A DNA stretch of 64,000 nt from Streptococcus sp. bf_0095 (GTDB taxonomy: Bacteria > Bacillota > Bacilli > Lactobacillales > Streptococcaceae). The notes beneath the pieces are model-generated. The model made no database searches. It worked only from the letters and a program-made list of their open reading frames with translations, and was not told where the DNA came from. The translations under genes and the position numbers were made by a program. Positions 56,859-64,000 of this stretch are shown here, one piece after another (the first letter of the stretch is position 1; the number at the start of each line of letters is the position of its first letter). The DNA lies in the NCBI RefSeq assembly GCF_004166885.1, contig NZ_RCYU01000005.1, positions 23,881-87,880 on the forward strand, read 5' to 3'.

Positions 56859-57593
56859 TTATTGCATGGTTAAGCCACCATCAATTGCGATGACTTGCCC
56901 TGTTAGATATTCTTGAGTCGCAAGAAAGACTGCAACATCTGCTACTTCTTCTGTATTTCCAAATCGTTTCATTGGAATTTGAGCGAGAGACATTTCTTTA
57001 ATTTTTTCCGGAAGTCCTTCTGTCATATCAGACTCAATGAAGCCCGGCGCAATGACATTGACTCGGACATTTCTACCAGCTACTTCACGCGCTACCGATT
57101 TAGAAAAACCAATCAAACCAGCTTTTGAGGCTGCATAGTTAGCTTGTCCAACATTTCCGGTTAGACCGACAACACTCGACATGTTAATGATAGCACCTTC
57201 ACGCGCCTTGGTCATCGGCTTTAAGACTGATTGTGTCATATTAAAAGCACCAGTCAAATTCACCTTCAAGACTTGCTCAAAATCTTCTTCCGTCAATTTT
57301 AACATGAGCTTATCATTGGTAATCCCAGCATTGTTAACAAGGATGTCTACTGAGCCAAGTGCTTCAATCGCTTCCGCGACCATTCGTTTCGCTTCCGTAG
57401 CTTGGGATACATCCCCAGTAACGCCAACTACCTTCACACCGTATGAGGCAAATTCATCCACTAGACCTGCAGGGAGCTCTCCACGACTATTTAAGACAAT
57501 GTTGGCACCTTTTGACGCAAATTTATGTGCAATAGCCAATCCAATGCCTCGACTTGAGCCAGTAACAAATACATTTTTATTCTTCAGTTCCAT
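56859..57593 (-). CDS. fabG: 3-oxoacyl-ACP reductase
   Basis: An NADPH-dependent short-chain dehydrogenase of FASII. The 244-aa protein has GSSRGIGLAIA for the cofactor, NNAGIT, the catalytic Ser-Tyr-Lys (MSSVVGLTG ... YAASKAG) and a C-terminal IAIDGGLTM. The start at 57593 (MELKNKNVFVTG) is chosen because GAGG lies at suitable distance; the GTG at 57599 overlaps that site. Twelve bp separate it from fabD. Confidence 0.97.
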   Translation of the reverse strand: MELKNKNVFVTGSSRGIGLAIAHKFASKGANIVLNSRGELPAGLVDEFASYGVKVVGVTGDVSQATEAKRMVAEAIEALGSVDILVNNAGITNDKLMLKLTEEDFEQVLKVNLTGAFNMTQSVLKPMTKAREGAIINMSSVVGLTGNVGQANYAASKAGLIGFSKSVAREVAGRNVRVNVIAPGFIESDMTEGLPEKIKEMSLAQIPMKRFGNTEEVADVAVFLATQEYLTGQVIAIDGGLTMQ

Positions 57594-57605
57594 AGTCACC
57601 TCATC

Positions 57606-58526
57606 TTATTCGTTCAGTAAGGCATCAAGGCTTGCTTGATCCTCAACATTTTTCGTTGGAAGAGTTTTATCAATTTTTTTCAAGAAACCAGTCAAGACCT
57701 TACCTGGACCAATTTCAATCACTTCATCTACTCCAAACTCTTGAATCGTTGCAATCGAATCATAGAAACGAACAGGCTCCATCACCTGGCGAGCTAATAA
57801 AGCTTTGATTTCGTCTGATTTCATGATCTTTGCTTCTGTATTCCCAACCAAAGGCAAGCTAAAGTCCTTAAAAGTAACTTTTTCAAGTTCAGTCGCTAGT
57901 TTTTCACTAGCAGAAGCAAGTAAGGCCGTATGGAAAGGACCAGAGACATTTAGAGGAATCAACCGTTTTGCCCCTGCTTCTTGTAAGAGTTCAACTGCAT
58001 AATCCACAGCTTCAACCTCTCCACCAATCACAATTTGGGCAGGAGTATTGTAGTTAGCTGGTGTTACAACTCCCTTTTCAGAAGCCTGTTGACAGATTTC
58101 TTCAATCAAGGCAGGATCAGTATTCATGACAGCTACCATCTTCCCGCTTCCAGCAGGCGCAGCTGTTTCCATAAATTCACCCCGCTTGGCTACCAAAGCG
58201 ACTGCTTCTTCAAAAGAAAGAGCACCTGCAGCAACCAAAGCAGAATATTCTCCTAGAGAAAGACCGGCAACAATATCCGGTGTCATGCCCTTTTCTGCTA
58301 ATAGACGATAAATAGCTACTGAAGTTGTCAAAATAGCCGGTTGGGTAAAGCGTGTTTGATTGAGCTTGTCTTCATCAGAATCAATCAATTCTCGTAAATC
58401 ATAGCCCAAAATCTGACTTGCAGTATCAAATGTCTCCTTAACAATCGGATAAGTTGCATACAAGTCACTAGCCATCCCCAATTTTTGGGCACCTTGACCA
58501 GCAAATAAGAAAGCACGTTTTGTCAC
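57606..58526 (-). CDS. fabD: Malonyl-CoA:ACP transacylase
   Basis: Loads malonate onto ACP. The 306-aa alpha/beta-hydrolase-like enzyme carries the Ser90 nucleophile in GLSLGEYSA, the N-terminal FLFAGQGAQKLGM, and the His in NVSGPFHTALL. It is 24 bp after fabK. No unusual features. Confidence 0.97.
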   Translation of the reverse strand: MTKRAFLFAGQGAQKLGMASDLYATYPIVKETFDTASQILGYDLRELIDSDEDKLNQTRFTQPAILTTSVAIYRLLAEKGMTPDIVAGLSLGEYSALVAAGALSFEEAVALVAKRGEFMETAAPAGSGKMVAVMNTDPALIEEICQQASEKGVVTPANYNTPAQIVIGGEVEAVDYAVELLQEAGAKRLIPLNVSGPFHTALLASASEKLATELEKVTFKDFSLPLVGNTEAKIMKSDEIKALLARQVMEPVRFYDSIATIQEFGVDEVIEIGPGKVLTGFLKKIDKTLPTKNVEDQASLDALLNE

Positions 58527-58550
58527 TGTCCTCTTCCTTTCCTTTACTTG

Positions 58551-59516
58551 TTAGAATTTGACATCTGCCCAGCGAGCTGCTTCTTTCTGAATGACTTTAG
58601 CAGCTCCAAAATAGATATCTTCCAAGATTTCAGCACAGGTTTCTTCTTTACCTACGAGACCTGCAATTTGTCCTGCCATCACAGATCCGTTATCAACGTC
58701 TCCGTCCACAACAGCATTGCGAAGAGCACCTGCTCCTAATTCTTCAATTTCTTCTTGAGTCTTCTTACCTGCCAAGAAATCTTTTTCCGCTTGGTTATAG
58801 GCAGAAGCCAATTTATTCTTAATCGCACGAACTGGATGGCCAACAACTGACGCAGACACTACTGTATCAATGTCTTTAGCTTTCAAGATTTTATTCTTAA
58901 AGTTTTGGTGAGCATTTGATTCTTTAGCTACGACAAATCGTGTTCCCACTTGAACAGCAGCTGCTCCAAGCATGAAGACTGCAGCTGCTCCAGCACCATC
59001 AGCCACACCACCAGCACCAATAACGGGAATAGAAACAGCTTCGACCACTTGACGAACCAGGGTCATGGTAGTCAATTTACCAATATGCCCACCTGCTTCC
59101 ATTCCTTCAGCAATCACAGCATCCGCACCTAGTTTTTCCATCCGTTTTGCTAAAGCTACTGAAGGTACAACTGGAATAACGGTAATGCCAGCTTCGTGGA
59201 AACGATCCATATATTTCCCAGGATTCCCTGCACCAGTGGTAACAACTTTAACCCCTTCTTCGATAACCAAGTCAACAATGTCATCTGCAAAAGGAGAGAG
59301 GAGCATGATATTCACTCCAAAAGGTTTGTCAGTAATGGATTTGACACGATCAATATTCGCTTTGACAACTTCTTTAGGTGCATTTCCTCCACCGATGATC
59401 CCAAGACCACCTGCATTGGATACAGCTCCAGCAAGATCTCCATCTGCTACCCAAGCCATACCACCTTGGAAAATTGGATATTTAATGTTTAATAATTCTG
59501 TAATTCGTGTTTGCAT
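58551..59516 (-). CDS. fabK: Enoyl-ACP reductase II (FMN-dependent)
   Basis: The flavoprotein enoyl-ACP reductase that replaces triclosan-sensitive FabI in streptococci. The 321-aa TIM-barrel enzyme has PIFQGGMAWVADGDLAGAVSNAGGLG, AEGMEAGGHIG and VIGAGGVADGAG, the FMN phosphate site. It starts a subset of the cluster after a long stem-loop, and may have its own regulated expression. Confidence 0.97.
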   Translation of the reverse strand: MQTRITELLNIKYPIFQGGMAWVADGDLAGAVSNAGGLGIIGGGNAPKEVVKANIDRVKSITDKPFGVNIMLLSPFADDIVDLVIEEGVKVVTTGAGNPGKYMDRFHEAGITVIPVVPSVALAKRMEKLGADAVIAEGMEAGGHIGKLTTMTLVRQVVEAVSIPVIGAGGVADGAGAAAVFMLGAAAVQVGTRFVVAKESNAHQNFKNKILKAKDIDTVVSASVVGHPVRAIKNKLASAYNQAEKDFLAGKKTQEEIEELGAGALRNAVVDGDVDNGSVMAGQIAGLVGKEETCAEILEDIYFGAAKVIQKEAARWADVKF

Positions 59517-59541
59517 AGTACCTTCCTCATTTTCGCTTAAG

Positions 59542-59585
59542 TAATAGTTTGAAAGCGGTTCTTTGCTTTGAGCGTCAAACTATTA
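59542..59585 (-). promoter_or_regulatory. Stem-loop with FabT-like box before fabK
   Basis: TAATAGTTTGA (59542-59552) and TCAAACTATTA (59575-59585) form a perfect 11-bp inverted repeat, with an inner AAGC/GCTT. On the minus strand AGTTTGACGCTCAAAGC (59565-59581) matches the FabT operator AGTTTGACTATCAAACT, as I remember it, at 13 of 17 positions. It lies in the 110-bp acpP-fabK gap. Confidence 0.65.
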
Positions 59586-59626
59586 CCTAAACAAGAGAGA
59601 ATATCTTTCGATACTCTCATCCATTA

Positions 59627-59851
59627 TTATTTAGTTTTTTCTTCTACGTAAGCAACAAGGTCACCTACAGTAGACAATCCTTCTTCAGTTTCAATTTGAA
59701 TGTCGAATGCATCTTCAATTTCTGAAATCACTTGGAACAAATCCAATGAATCAGCTTCAAGATCTTCAAAAGTAGACTCAAGTGTTACTTCTGATGGTTC
59801 TTTACCAAGTTCTTCAACGATAATTTCTTGTACTTTTTCAAATACTGCCAT
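59627..59851 (-). CDS. acpP: Acyl carrier protein
   Basis: A 74-aa acidic four-helix protein that carries growing acyl chains on phosphopantetheine at Ser35 ([10 protein letters not shown]). AAGGAGG precedes the start. It is placed between fabH and fabK, as in pneumococcus. In FabT-containing streptococci, acyl-ACP acts as the co-repressor of FabT. Confidence 0.97.
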   Translation of the reverse strand: MAVFEKVQEIIVEELGKEPSEVTLESTFEDLEADSLDLFQVISEIEDAFDIQIETEEGLSTVGDLVAYVEEKTK

Positions 59852-59906
59852 GATTGGCCTCCTTAAAATAATAAAAAATTTTTAAAATGTGTTACCACAT
59901 GTTTAA

Positions 59907-60881
59907 CTAGATTGTAACAAGAAGTGAGCCCCATGTCAAACCTCCACCAAATCCAGACAGAAGAATTGTTTGACTTCCATCCAATTTGATCAGTCCTTGG
60001 TCGACACACTCCGATAATAAAATTGGAATACTTGCGGCACTCGTGTTACCATATTCCATCATGTTTGCAGGAAGTTTTTCCCGATCAACCCCGATTTTCT
60101 TAGCCATTTTATCTAAGATACGGTCATTTGCTTGGTGCAGAAGAAAAAAATCAATCTCTTCAACAGGCACTGGAGCATCTGCTAACGTATTTTTAATACT
60201 CTTAGCCACATCCCGAATGGCAAAATCAAAGACTGCTCTCCCATCCATTGACAAATATTTTTTATCTTCTTCCTTATCAGAATATGGTGAAGATAAACCA
60301 ACAGATGATGATTGAAGAACTTCTCCACGGGAACCGTCTGAAAACAGACTTTCTGCTAAAAAAGTTTGTTGCTCGGAAGCTTCCAATAAAACACCGCCAG
60401 CACCATCCCCAAACAAGACTGCTGTTGTCCGATCTTCCCAATCGATCACTTTCGATAAGGTTTCACTTCCGATAACGATTCCTCGTTTGTACTGGCCAGA
60501 GCGAATATACTTTTCAGCAGTCGCAAGCGCAAATACAAATCCACTACAAGCAGCGGTCAAATCAAAAACAAAGGCTTTAGAGGCACCAATTTTAGCTTGA
60601 ACACGAGCAGCTGTAGATGGCATCATGGAATCCGGTGAAATCGTAGCAACAAAGATAAAATCCAACTGATCCGCTTGTAAACCACTTTTTTCAAGCAAGC
60701 GACGAGCCACTTCCGTAGCTAAATCGCTGGTTGATTCTGATTGAGAAATATGACGCTTCCGAATTCCTGTCCGACTAGCAATCCACTCATCACTGGTATC
60801 CATCCGTTCAGAAAGATCCTGATTGGAAATCACTTGGATTGGCGCATAATGGGCTGCCTGACTAATTTTTGCAAAAGTCAT
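59907..60881 (-). CDS. fabH: 3-oxoacyl-ACP synthase III
   Basis: Starts fatty acid chains by condensing acetyl-CoA with malonyl-ACP. The 324-aa protein has Cys112 in [13 protein letters not shown], His in [10 protein letters not shown] and Asn in [10 protein letters not shown]. Its start shares one base with the fabT stop (TAATG), so translation is coupled to the repressor. Confidence 0.97.
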   Translation of the reverse strand: MTFAKISQAAHYAPIQVISNQDLSERMDTSDEWIASRTGIRKRHISQSESTSDLATEVARRLLEKSGLQADQLDFIFVATISPDSMMPSTAARVQAKIGASKAFVFDLTAACSGFVFALATAEKYIRSGQYKRGIVIGSETLSKVIDWEDRTTAVLFGDGAGGVLLEASEQQTFLAESLFSDGSRGEVLQSSSVGLSSPYSDKEEDKKYLSMDGRAVFDFAIRDVAKSIKNTLADAPVPVEEIDFFLLHQANDRILDKMAKKIGVDREKLPANMMEYGNTSAASIPILLSECVDQGLIKLDGSQTILLSGFGGGLTWGSLLVTI

Positions 60882-61315
60882 TATTTCAAATCCTCCAAGA
60901 AACGATAAAGGTTCTGCAACCCTTTTTGCATCACTTTCCGTTCATCTGGAGACATCCCATCTATAATCTGATTAACCATCCGCTTGTGAAATTGTTGGTG
61001 AAGCCGATACAAGAGTTTTCCTCTTTTGGTCAAACTCAAATGGACAACCCGACGATCAACTTCAGATCTGGTTCGTTCAATATAACCTTTTCGTTCAAGG
61101 TTATTTAAACTGGTTGTGACTGTACCTAACGTTACCATTAACGAACGCGAAATATCACTTGGAGTTGCGTTTGGTGTTGAGCCGATGACATCTATTGTGT
61201 GCATTTCCTTAATAGAAACATCATTAAATCGACTGCTACGTAAACTAGTTTCTTCGATGACTAAAACGTTGTTAAAAATGGATGTAAGGTAATCATTGAC
61301 TAGTTGAAAATTCAA
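60881..61315 (-). CDS. fabT: Fatty acid biosynthesis repressor FabT (MarR family), TTG start
   Basis: A winged-helix dimer that binds acyl-ACP and represses the fab genes. Landmarks are [23 protein letters not shown], the recognition helix region [38 protein letters not shown], and a C-terminal dimer helix ending LYRFLEDLK. The start is placed at TTG 61315: it lies 8 bases after AGGGGG and gives 144 aa, the same as pneumococcal FabT. A GTG at 61324 overlaps the ribosome site. A FabT-like box sits in its promoter, suggesting autoregulation. Confidence 0.94.
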   Translation of the reverse strand: MNFQLVNDYLTSIFNNVLVIEETSLRSSRFNDVSIKEMHTIDVIGSTPNATPSDISRSLMVTLGTVTTSLNNLERKGYIERTRSEVDRRVVHLSLTKRGKLLYRLHQQFHKRMVNQIIDGMSPDERKVMQKGLQNLYRFLEDLK

Positions 61316-61338
61316 AAACCACACCCCCTATTCATTAC

Positions 61339-61351
61339 TTTGATAATCGAA
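61339..61351 (-). promoter_or_regulatory. FabT-like operator at the fabT promoter
   Basis: The minus strand reads TTCGATTATCAAA, one mismatch from the TTTGATTATCAAA form of the FabT box. It begins at the end of the -10 and covers the start of transcription. Confidence 0.75.
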
Positions 61352-61379
61352 TTTTATCAAAATTCAAAGCAAATAGCAA
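61351..61379 (-). promoter_or_regulatory. fabT promoter
   Basis: TTGCTA (61374-61379), 17 bp and TAAAAT (61351-61356) on the minus strand. A second partial FabT-like half, TTTGAATTTTGATAAA, lies in the spacer. Confidence 0.75.
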
Positions 61380-61413
61380 GTCTCAACAACAAAAACATAA
61401 AAATTTTACGTTT

Positions 61414-62205
61414 TTATTTTCCTATAAATTTTGGACGTCGACGCTCTGAATAGGCAATAACTCCCTCTTTAAAGTCTTCTTTTAAAGATAGATTTCTTTG
61501 CAATCTCAACTCAATTTCAGCATAGCGATCCCAATCAGTCAGCATGCTAGACCAGGCCAACTCTTTAATCGCAGCAAAAGAATTGTCTGAGCTACGTCTT
61601 AACTTCATGAGAAGTTGGTTAACAGTCTTGTCTAATTTATCTACTTCAGAAACCTTATACACAACGCCATATTCCAGAGCCTTTTCAGCACCTAATGGTT
61701 CACCGGTCATCGCTAACTGAGTTGCTCTACTCAAACCAATGGCTCTTCCTAAAAGGAAAAGACCACCAGCATCAGGAGCTAAACCTACTCCAACAAAGGC
61801 TTGAATAAACTTGGATTTATCAGAAGCAATACAAAAATCTGCTGCTACTGCCATATTAGCAGTTGCTCCTGCAACCGCACCATCTGCTACCATAATCACA
61901 GGTTTTGGAAGTTGCTTCATTTTTTTAGAGATTTGATTAACCAATTCCGCAATTTGCGTTAACGAATCGATATCATCGGCATCGACAGCCCGCTTCATCT
62001 CTGCTAAATCACCACCAACCGAAAAAACCTTACCGACTGCTTTAAATAGAATAAAACGAATATCTGGATTCTTCTCAGCTAATTCTAATGCTTCAAGGAT
62101 TTCCTGACACATTGGAATGTTAAAACCATTTGAAACCTCAGGTCTATTTAAAATAATAGATGCGAGATCCTCTTCAACAGAATATATAATCGTTTCGAAC
62201 ACCAT
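61414..62205 (-). CDS. fabM: trans-2-decenoyl-ACP isomerase FabM (crotonase family)
   Basis: Isomerises trans-2 to cis-3-decenoyl-ACP, the branch point to unsaturated fatty acids in streptococci. The 263-aa crotonase-fold protein shows [14 protein letters not shown], the oxyanion loop [30 protein letters not shown] and [17 protein letters not shown]. Its position at the head of the fab cluster, just before fabT, distinguishes it from catabolic enoyl-CoA hydratases. It has its own promoter and FabT-like box. Confidence 0.93.
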   Translation of the reverse strand: MVFETIIYSVEEDLASIILNRPEVSNGFNIPMCQEILEALELAEKNPDIRFILFKAVGKVFSVGGDLAEMKRAVDADDIDSLTQIAELVNQISKKMKQLPKPVIMVADGAVAGATANMAVAADFCIASDKSKFIQAFVGVGLAPDAGGLFLLGRAIGLSRATQLAMTGEPLGAEKALEYGVVYKVSEVDKLDKTVNQLLMKLRRSSDNSFAAIKELAWSSMLTDWDRYAEIELRLQRNLSLKEDFKEGVIAYSERRRPKFIGK

Positions 62206-62237
62206 AAGCCACCTCTTTACTAATTAGCTGTTCAAAT

Positions 62238-62254
62238 TGTTTGATAGTTGAACT
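62238..62254 (-). promoter_or_regulatory. FabT-like operator upstream of fabM
   Basis: AGTTCAACTATCAAACA on the minus strand matches AGTTTGACTATCAAACT at 14 of 17 positions. It lies between the predicted fabM -10 and the start codon. Confidence 0.75.
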
Positions 62255-62270
62255 TATTTATTTTTATATT

Positions 62271-62299
62271 ATTTTAGCACAACTACTTTGAGAAGTAAA
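62271..62299 (-). promoter_or_regulatory. fabM promoter
   Basis: TTTACT (62294-62299), 17 bp, and TGTGCTAAAAT with the -10 at 62271-62276 (extended -10). Confidence 0.65.
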
Positions 62300-62361
62300 T
62301 TACATTTTCATAACAAAGTGTCTCAGCCGAAAGACTTGCTTGATAGCAGTGCTGTTTTAGA

Positions 62362-62390
62362 TTGTAACCAAGCTCTATCTTTGGTATAAT
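62362..62390 (+). promoter_or_regulatory. Aspartate kinase promoter
   Basis: TTGTAA (62362-62367), 17 bp and TGGTATAAT with the -10 at 62385-62390. It is divergent from fabM. Confidence 0.82.
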
Positions 62391-62418
62391 TTAAAGAAAG
62401 TTGTGTAAAGGAGTCCAC

Positions 62419-63768
62419 ATGAAAGTAGTTAAATTTGGTGGTAGTTCATTAGCATCTGCTACCCAGTTAGAAAAAGTATTCAATATCGTTAAAGAAGATG
62501 AAGCCCGTCAATACGTGGTCGTTTCTGCTCCAGGGAAACGCAATGCGGAGGACACAAAAGTCACAGATGCCCTCATCAAGTATTTTAAAGAATATACCAA
62601 CGGAAAAGATACGAACCAAAGTCAAGAATGGATTATCAATCGCTATCGATCTATTACAGAGGAGTTAGACTTAGACGAGGAAATTATCGAAGAGATTGCT
62701 AGAGATATCAAATCCCTTGCAACACTTCCCAAGTCTGACAACACTTTCTTATATGATACCTTCTTAGCAGCTGGAGAAAACAACAATGCGAAACTCATCG
62801 CAGCTTACTTTGTAAAAAAGGGGTTAGAAGCAAAATATATCCATCCAAAAGATGCAGGTATCTTTGTAACAAGTGAACCTTGCAATGCCCGCATTCTTCC
62901 TTCTAGTTACGATAAGATTGAAGAACTGAGAAACCATAATGAAATTTTAGTGATCCCTGGATTCTTTGGAATTACTAAAGAAGGCCAAGTCTGTACTTTT
63001 TCAAGAGGTGGTTCTGATATTACAGGATCAATTATCGCAGCGGGAGTTAAAGCAGATCTCTACGAGAACTTTACAGACGTCGATGGTATTTTTGCAGCTC
63101 ACCCAGGCATTATCAAACAGCCACATTCTATTCCTGAGTTAACCTATAAGGAGATGCGGGAATTAGCCTATGCTGGCTTTAGTGTCCTCCATGATGAAGC
63201 ACTGGTACCAGCCTATCGTGGAAAGATTCCAATGGTGATCAAGAACACCAACAATCCAAAACATCCAGGTACGAAGATTGTGCTGAACCATACCGATGAA
63301 AATGTTAAAGTTGTTGGAATTGCAGGAGATTCTGGATTTGTCAGCATTAATACCACCAAATACCTAATGAATAGAGAAGTCGGATTTGGTAGAAAATTAT
63401 TGCAAATTTTAGAAGATTTGAATATTAGTTGGGATCATATGCCAACAGGTATTGACGACTTATCAGTCATTCTTCGGTCAAAAGAATTGACTCCAATTAA
63501 AGAACAAGAAATTTTAAAACATCTAATCCAAGATTTACAAGTGGATTATGCCGAAATCGAACATGATCTTTCCATTATTATGATTGTCGGAGAGAATATG
63601 AAAAATCAAATTGGTGTAACGGCTACAGCCACAAAGGCTTTATCAGAAAATAACATTAATATCCAAATGATTTCGCAAGGATCCAGCGAAGTTTCCATCA
63701 TGTTTGTAGTCAATCAAGAACAAGAAAAACAAGCTATTAAAGCTCTATACGATGTTTTCTTTAAATAA
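62419..63768 (+). CDS. Aspartate kinase (monofunctional)
   Basis: Phosphorylates aspartate as the first step toward lysine, threonine, methionine and diaminopimelate. The start at 62419 (MKVVKFGGSSLASA) follows AAAGGAG. The 449-aa protein has KFGGSS for ATP, FSRGGSDITGS and NFTDVDGIFAAHP in the kinase domain, and two C-terminal ACT domains (VVGIAGDSGFVSI and IMIVGENMKNQIGVTATATKAL). The class cannot be told from the sequence, so no symbol is assigned. No other biosynthetic gene is adjacent. No lysine riboswitch was seen. Confidence 0.93.
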   Translation: MKVVKFGGSSLASATQLEKVFNIVKEDEARQYVVVSAPGKRNAEDTKVTDALIKYFKEYTNGKDTNQSQEWIINRYRSITEELDLDEEIIEEIARDIKSLATLPKSDNTFLYDTFLAAGENNNAKLIAAYFVKKGLEAKYIHPKDAGIFVTSEPCNARILPSSYDKIEELRNHNEILVIPGFFGITKEGQVCTFSRGGSDITGSIIAAGVKADLYENFTDVDGIFAAHPGIIKQPHSIPELTYKEMRELAYAGFSVLHDEALVPAYRGKIPMVIKNTNNPKHPGTKIVLNHTDENVKVVGIAGDSGFVSINTTKYLMNREVGFGRKLLQILEDLNISWDHMPTGIDDLSVILRSKELTPIKEQEILKHLIQDLQVDYAEIEHDLSIIMIVGENMKNQIGVTATATKALSENNINIQMISQGSSEVSIMFVVNQEQEKQAIKALYDVFFK

Positions 63769-63769
63769 G

Positions 63770-63795
63770 AAAAAAGGTTCGAAAGAACCTTTTTT
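63770..63795 (+). terminator. Aspartate kinase terminator
   Basis: An 11-bp stem (63770-63780 with 63785-63795), GAAA loop, T-run in the 3' arm. Confidence 0.92.
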
Positions 63796-63819
63796 AATTT
63801 ATTAATAAAAGAGAGAAAT

Positions 63820-63838
63820 AAAAAAAACCCTTTCGGGT
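63820..63838 (-). terminator. rRNA/tRNA operon terminator
   Basis: The minus strand reads ACCC-GAAA-GGGT followed by seven to eight Ts, just beyond the tRNA-Asn 3' end. The stem is short, but the loop and U-tract are strong. Confidence 0.75.
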
Positions 63839-63844
63839 ACTGAC

Positions 63845-63917
63845 TCCGCCAGTAGGACTCGAACCTACGACATCATGATTAACAGTCATGCGCTACTACC
63901 AACTGAGCTATGGCGGA
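63845..63917 (-). tRNA. tRNA-Asn (anticodon GTT)
   Basis: A 73-nt cloverleaf on the minus strand: acceptor TCCGCCA with TGGCGGA, D-arm AGCTCAGTTGGT, anticodon loop CTGTTAA with GTT, and T-loop GGTTCGAGTCC. CCA is not encoded. It lies directly after the 5S gene, the common streptococcal rRNA-tRNA arrangement. Confidence 0.97.
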
Positions 63918-63922
63918 AAAAA

Positions 63923-64000
63923 AGCTAAGCGACTACCATATCTCACAGGGGGCAACCCCCAACTACTTCCGGCGTTCTAGGGCTTAACTTCTGTGTTCGG
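63923..64000 (-). rRNA. rrf: 5S ribosomal RNA, 3' part (gene runs off the window)
   Basis: The minus strand matches the 3' two-thirds of streptococcal 5S rRNA: CCGAACACAGAAGTTAAGC at the window edge, then AACGCCG, GGGGGTTGCCCCC and GTAGTCGCTTAGC at the 3' end. The 5' third lies outside the window. An rRNA operon therefore lies just to the right, transcribed toward this window. Confidence 0.96.

Noticed and set aside
1..64000. CRISPR array, prophage, insertion sequence, conjugative or defence genes
   Set aside because: No regularly spaced repeats, integrase, transposase, relaxase or restriction-type genes are visible; the window is core chromosome.

Overview
The window is a stretch of a Streptococcus chromosome, most likely the mitis/sanguinis group (S. 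parasanguinis or S. australis-like by protein resemblance). The evidence is the FabT-controlled FASII cluster with FabK and FabM, a man-family PTS followed by ManO, pbpX/ftsL/rsmH/mraY, ccrZ next to trmB, and a YSIRK-type surface subtilase. The genus is secure; the species is inference. The sequence is nearly all core genome, with no prophage, insertion sequence, integrase or CRISPR array.

Layout. 1-2.7 kb: recU (5' end outside the window) and ponA. 2.7-10.2 kb (minus): pepC, an acetyltransferase, nadE-pncB for NAD, trxB, a DUF4059 membrane protein and a polar amino-acid ABC transporter. 10.3-16.4 kb (minus): a DEAD-box helicase and the division/cell-wall operon rsmH-ftsL-pbpX-mraY. 16.5-20.7 kb: a probably leaderless small membrane protein, DUF896, and the T-box-controlled glyQ-glyS operon. 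20.8-25.3 kb: a 1500-aa secreted subtilase. 25.5-30.3 kb: an aldo/keto reductase, nagA and a Na/Pi cotransporter, separated by repeat-rich DNA. 30.4-36 kb: rbfA-infB-ylxQ-rnpM-nusA-rimP. 36-42.4 kb: trmB-ccrZ-ecsB-ecsA, divergent hit, then lytR-GNAT-tsaE. 42.4-50 kb: a purine permease, HAD phosphatase, zinc alcohol dehydrogenase, manLMN and manO. 50-51.6 kb: T-box-controlled serS. 51.6-62.2 kb (minus): the complete FASII cluster with fabT and fabM. 62.4-64 kb: aspartate kinase, tRNA-Asn and the 3' part of a 5S rRNA gene.

The most unusual content lies between genes. Three copies of a roughly 135-nt element (28.3, 46.4 and 19.2 kb) share one predicted fold. It has an outer helix, a variable hairpin, a hairpin with loop ACYTTAGG whose loop can pair with the 3' tail as a pseudoknot, and a GAA-capped hairpin. 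Primary sequence differs between copies while pairing is largely kept, as expected for a structured RNA or BOX-related repeat. A second, unrelated 175-bp repeat occurs twice, once on each side of nagA. Other points of interest are a diverged duplication of the glyQ start upstream of glyQ, a rimP gene without an ordinary start codon, two genes whose -10 boxes sit six bases before the start codon, and FabT-like operators at three places in the FASII cluster.

Themes linking the genes are envelope growth (ponA, pbpX, mraY, lytR, FASII), translation (infB operon, glyQS, serS, trmB, rimP, tsaE) and carbon flow under probable CcpA control (manLMN, adhP).
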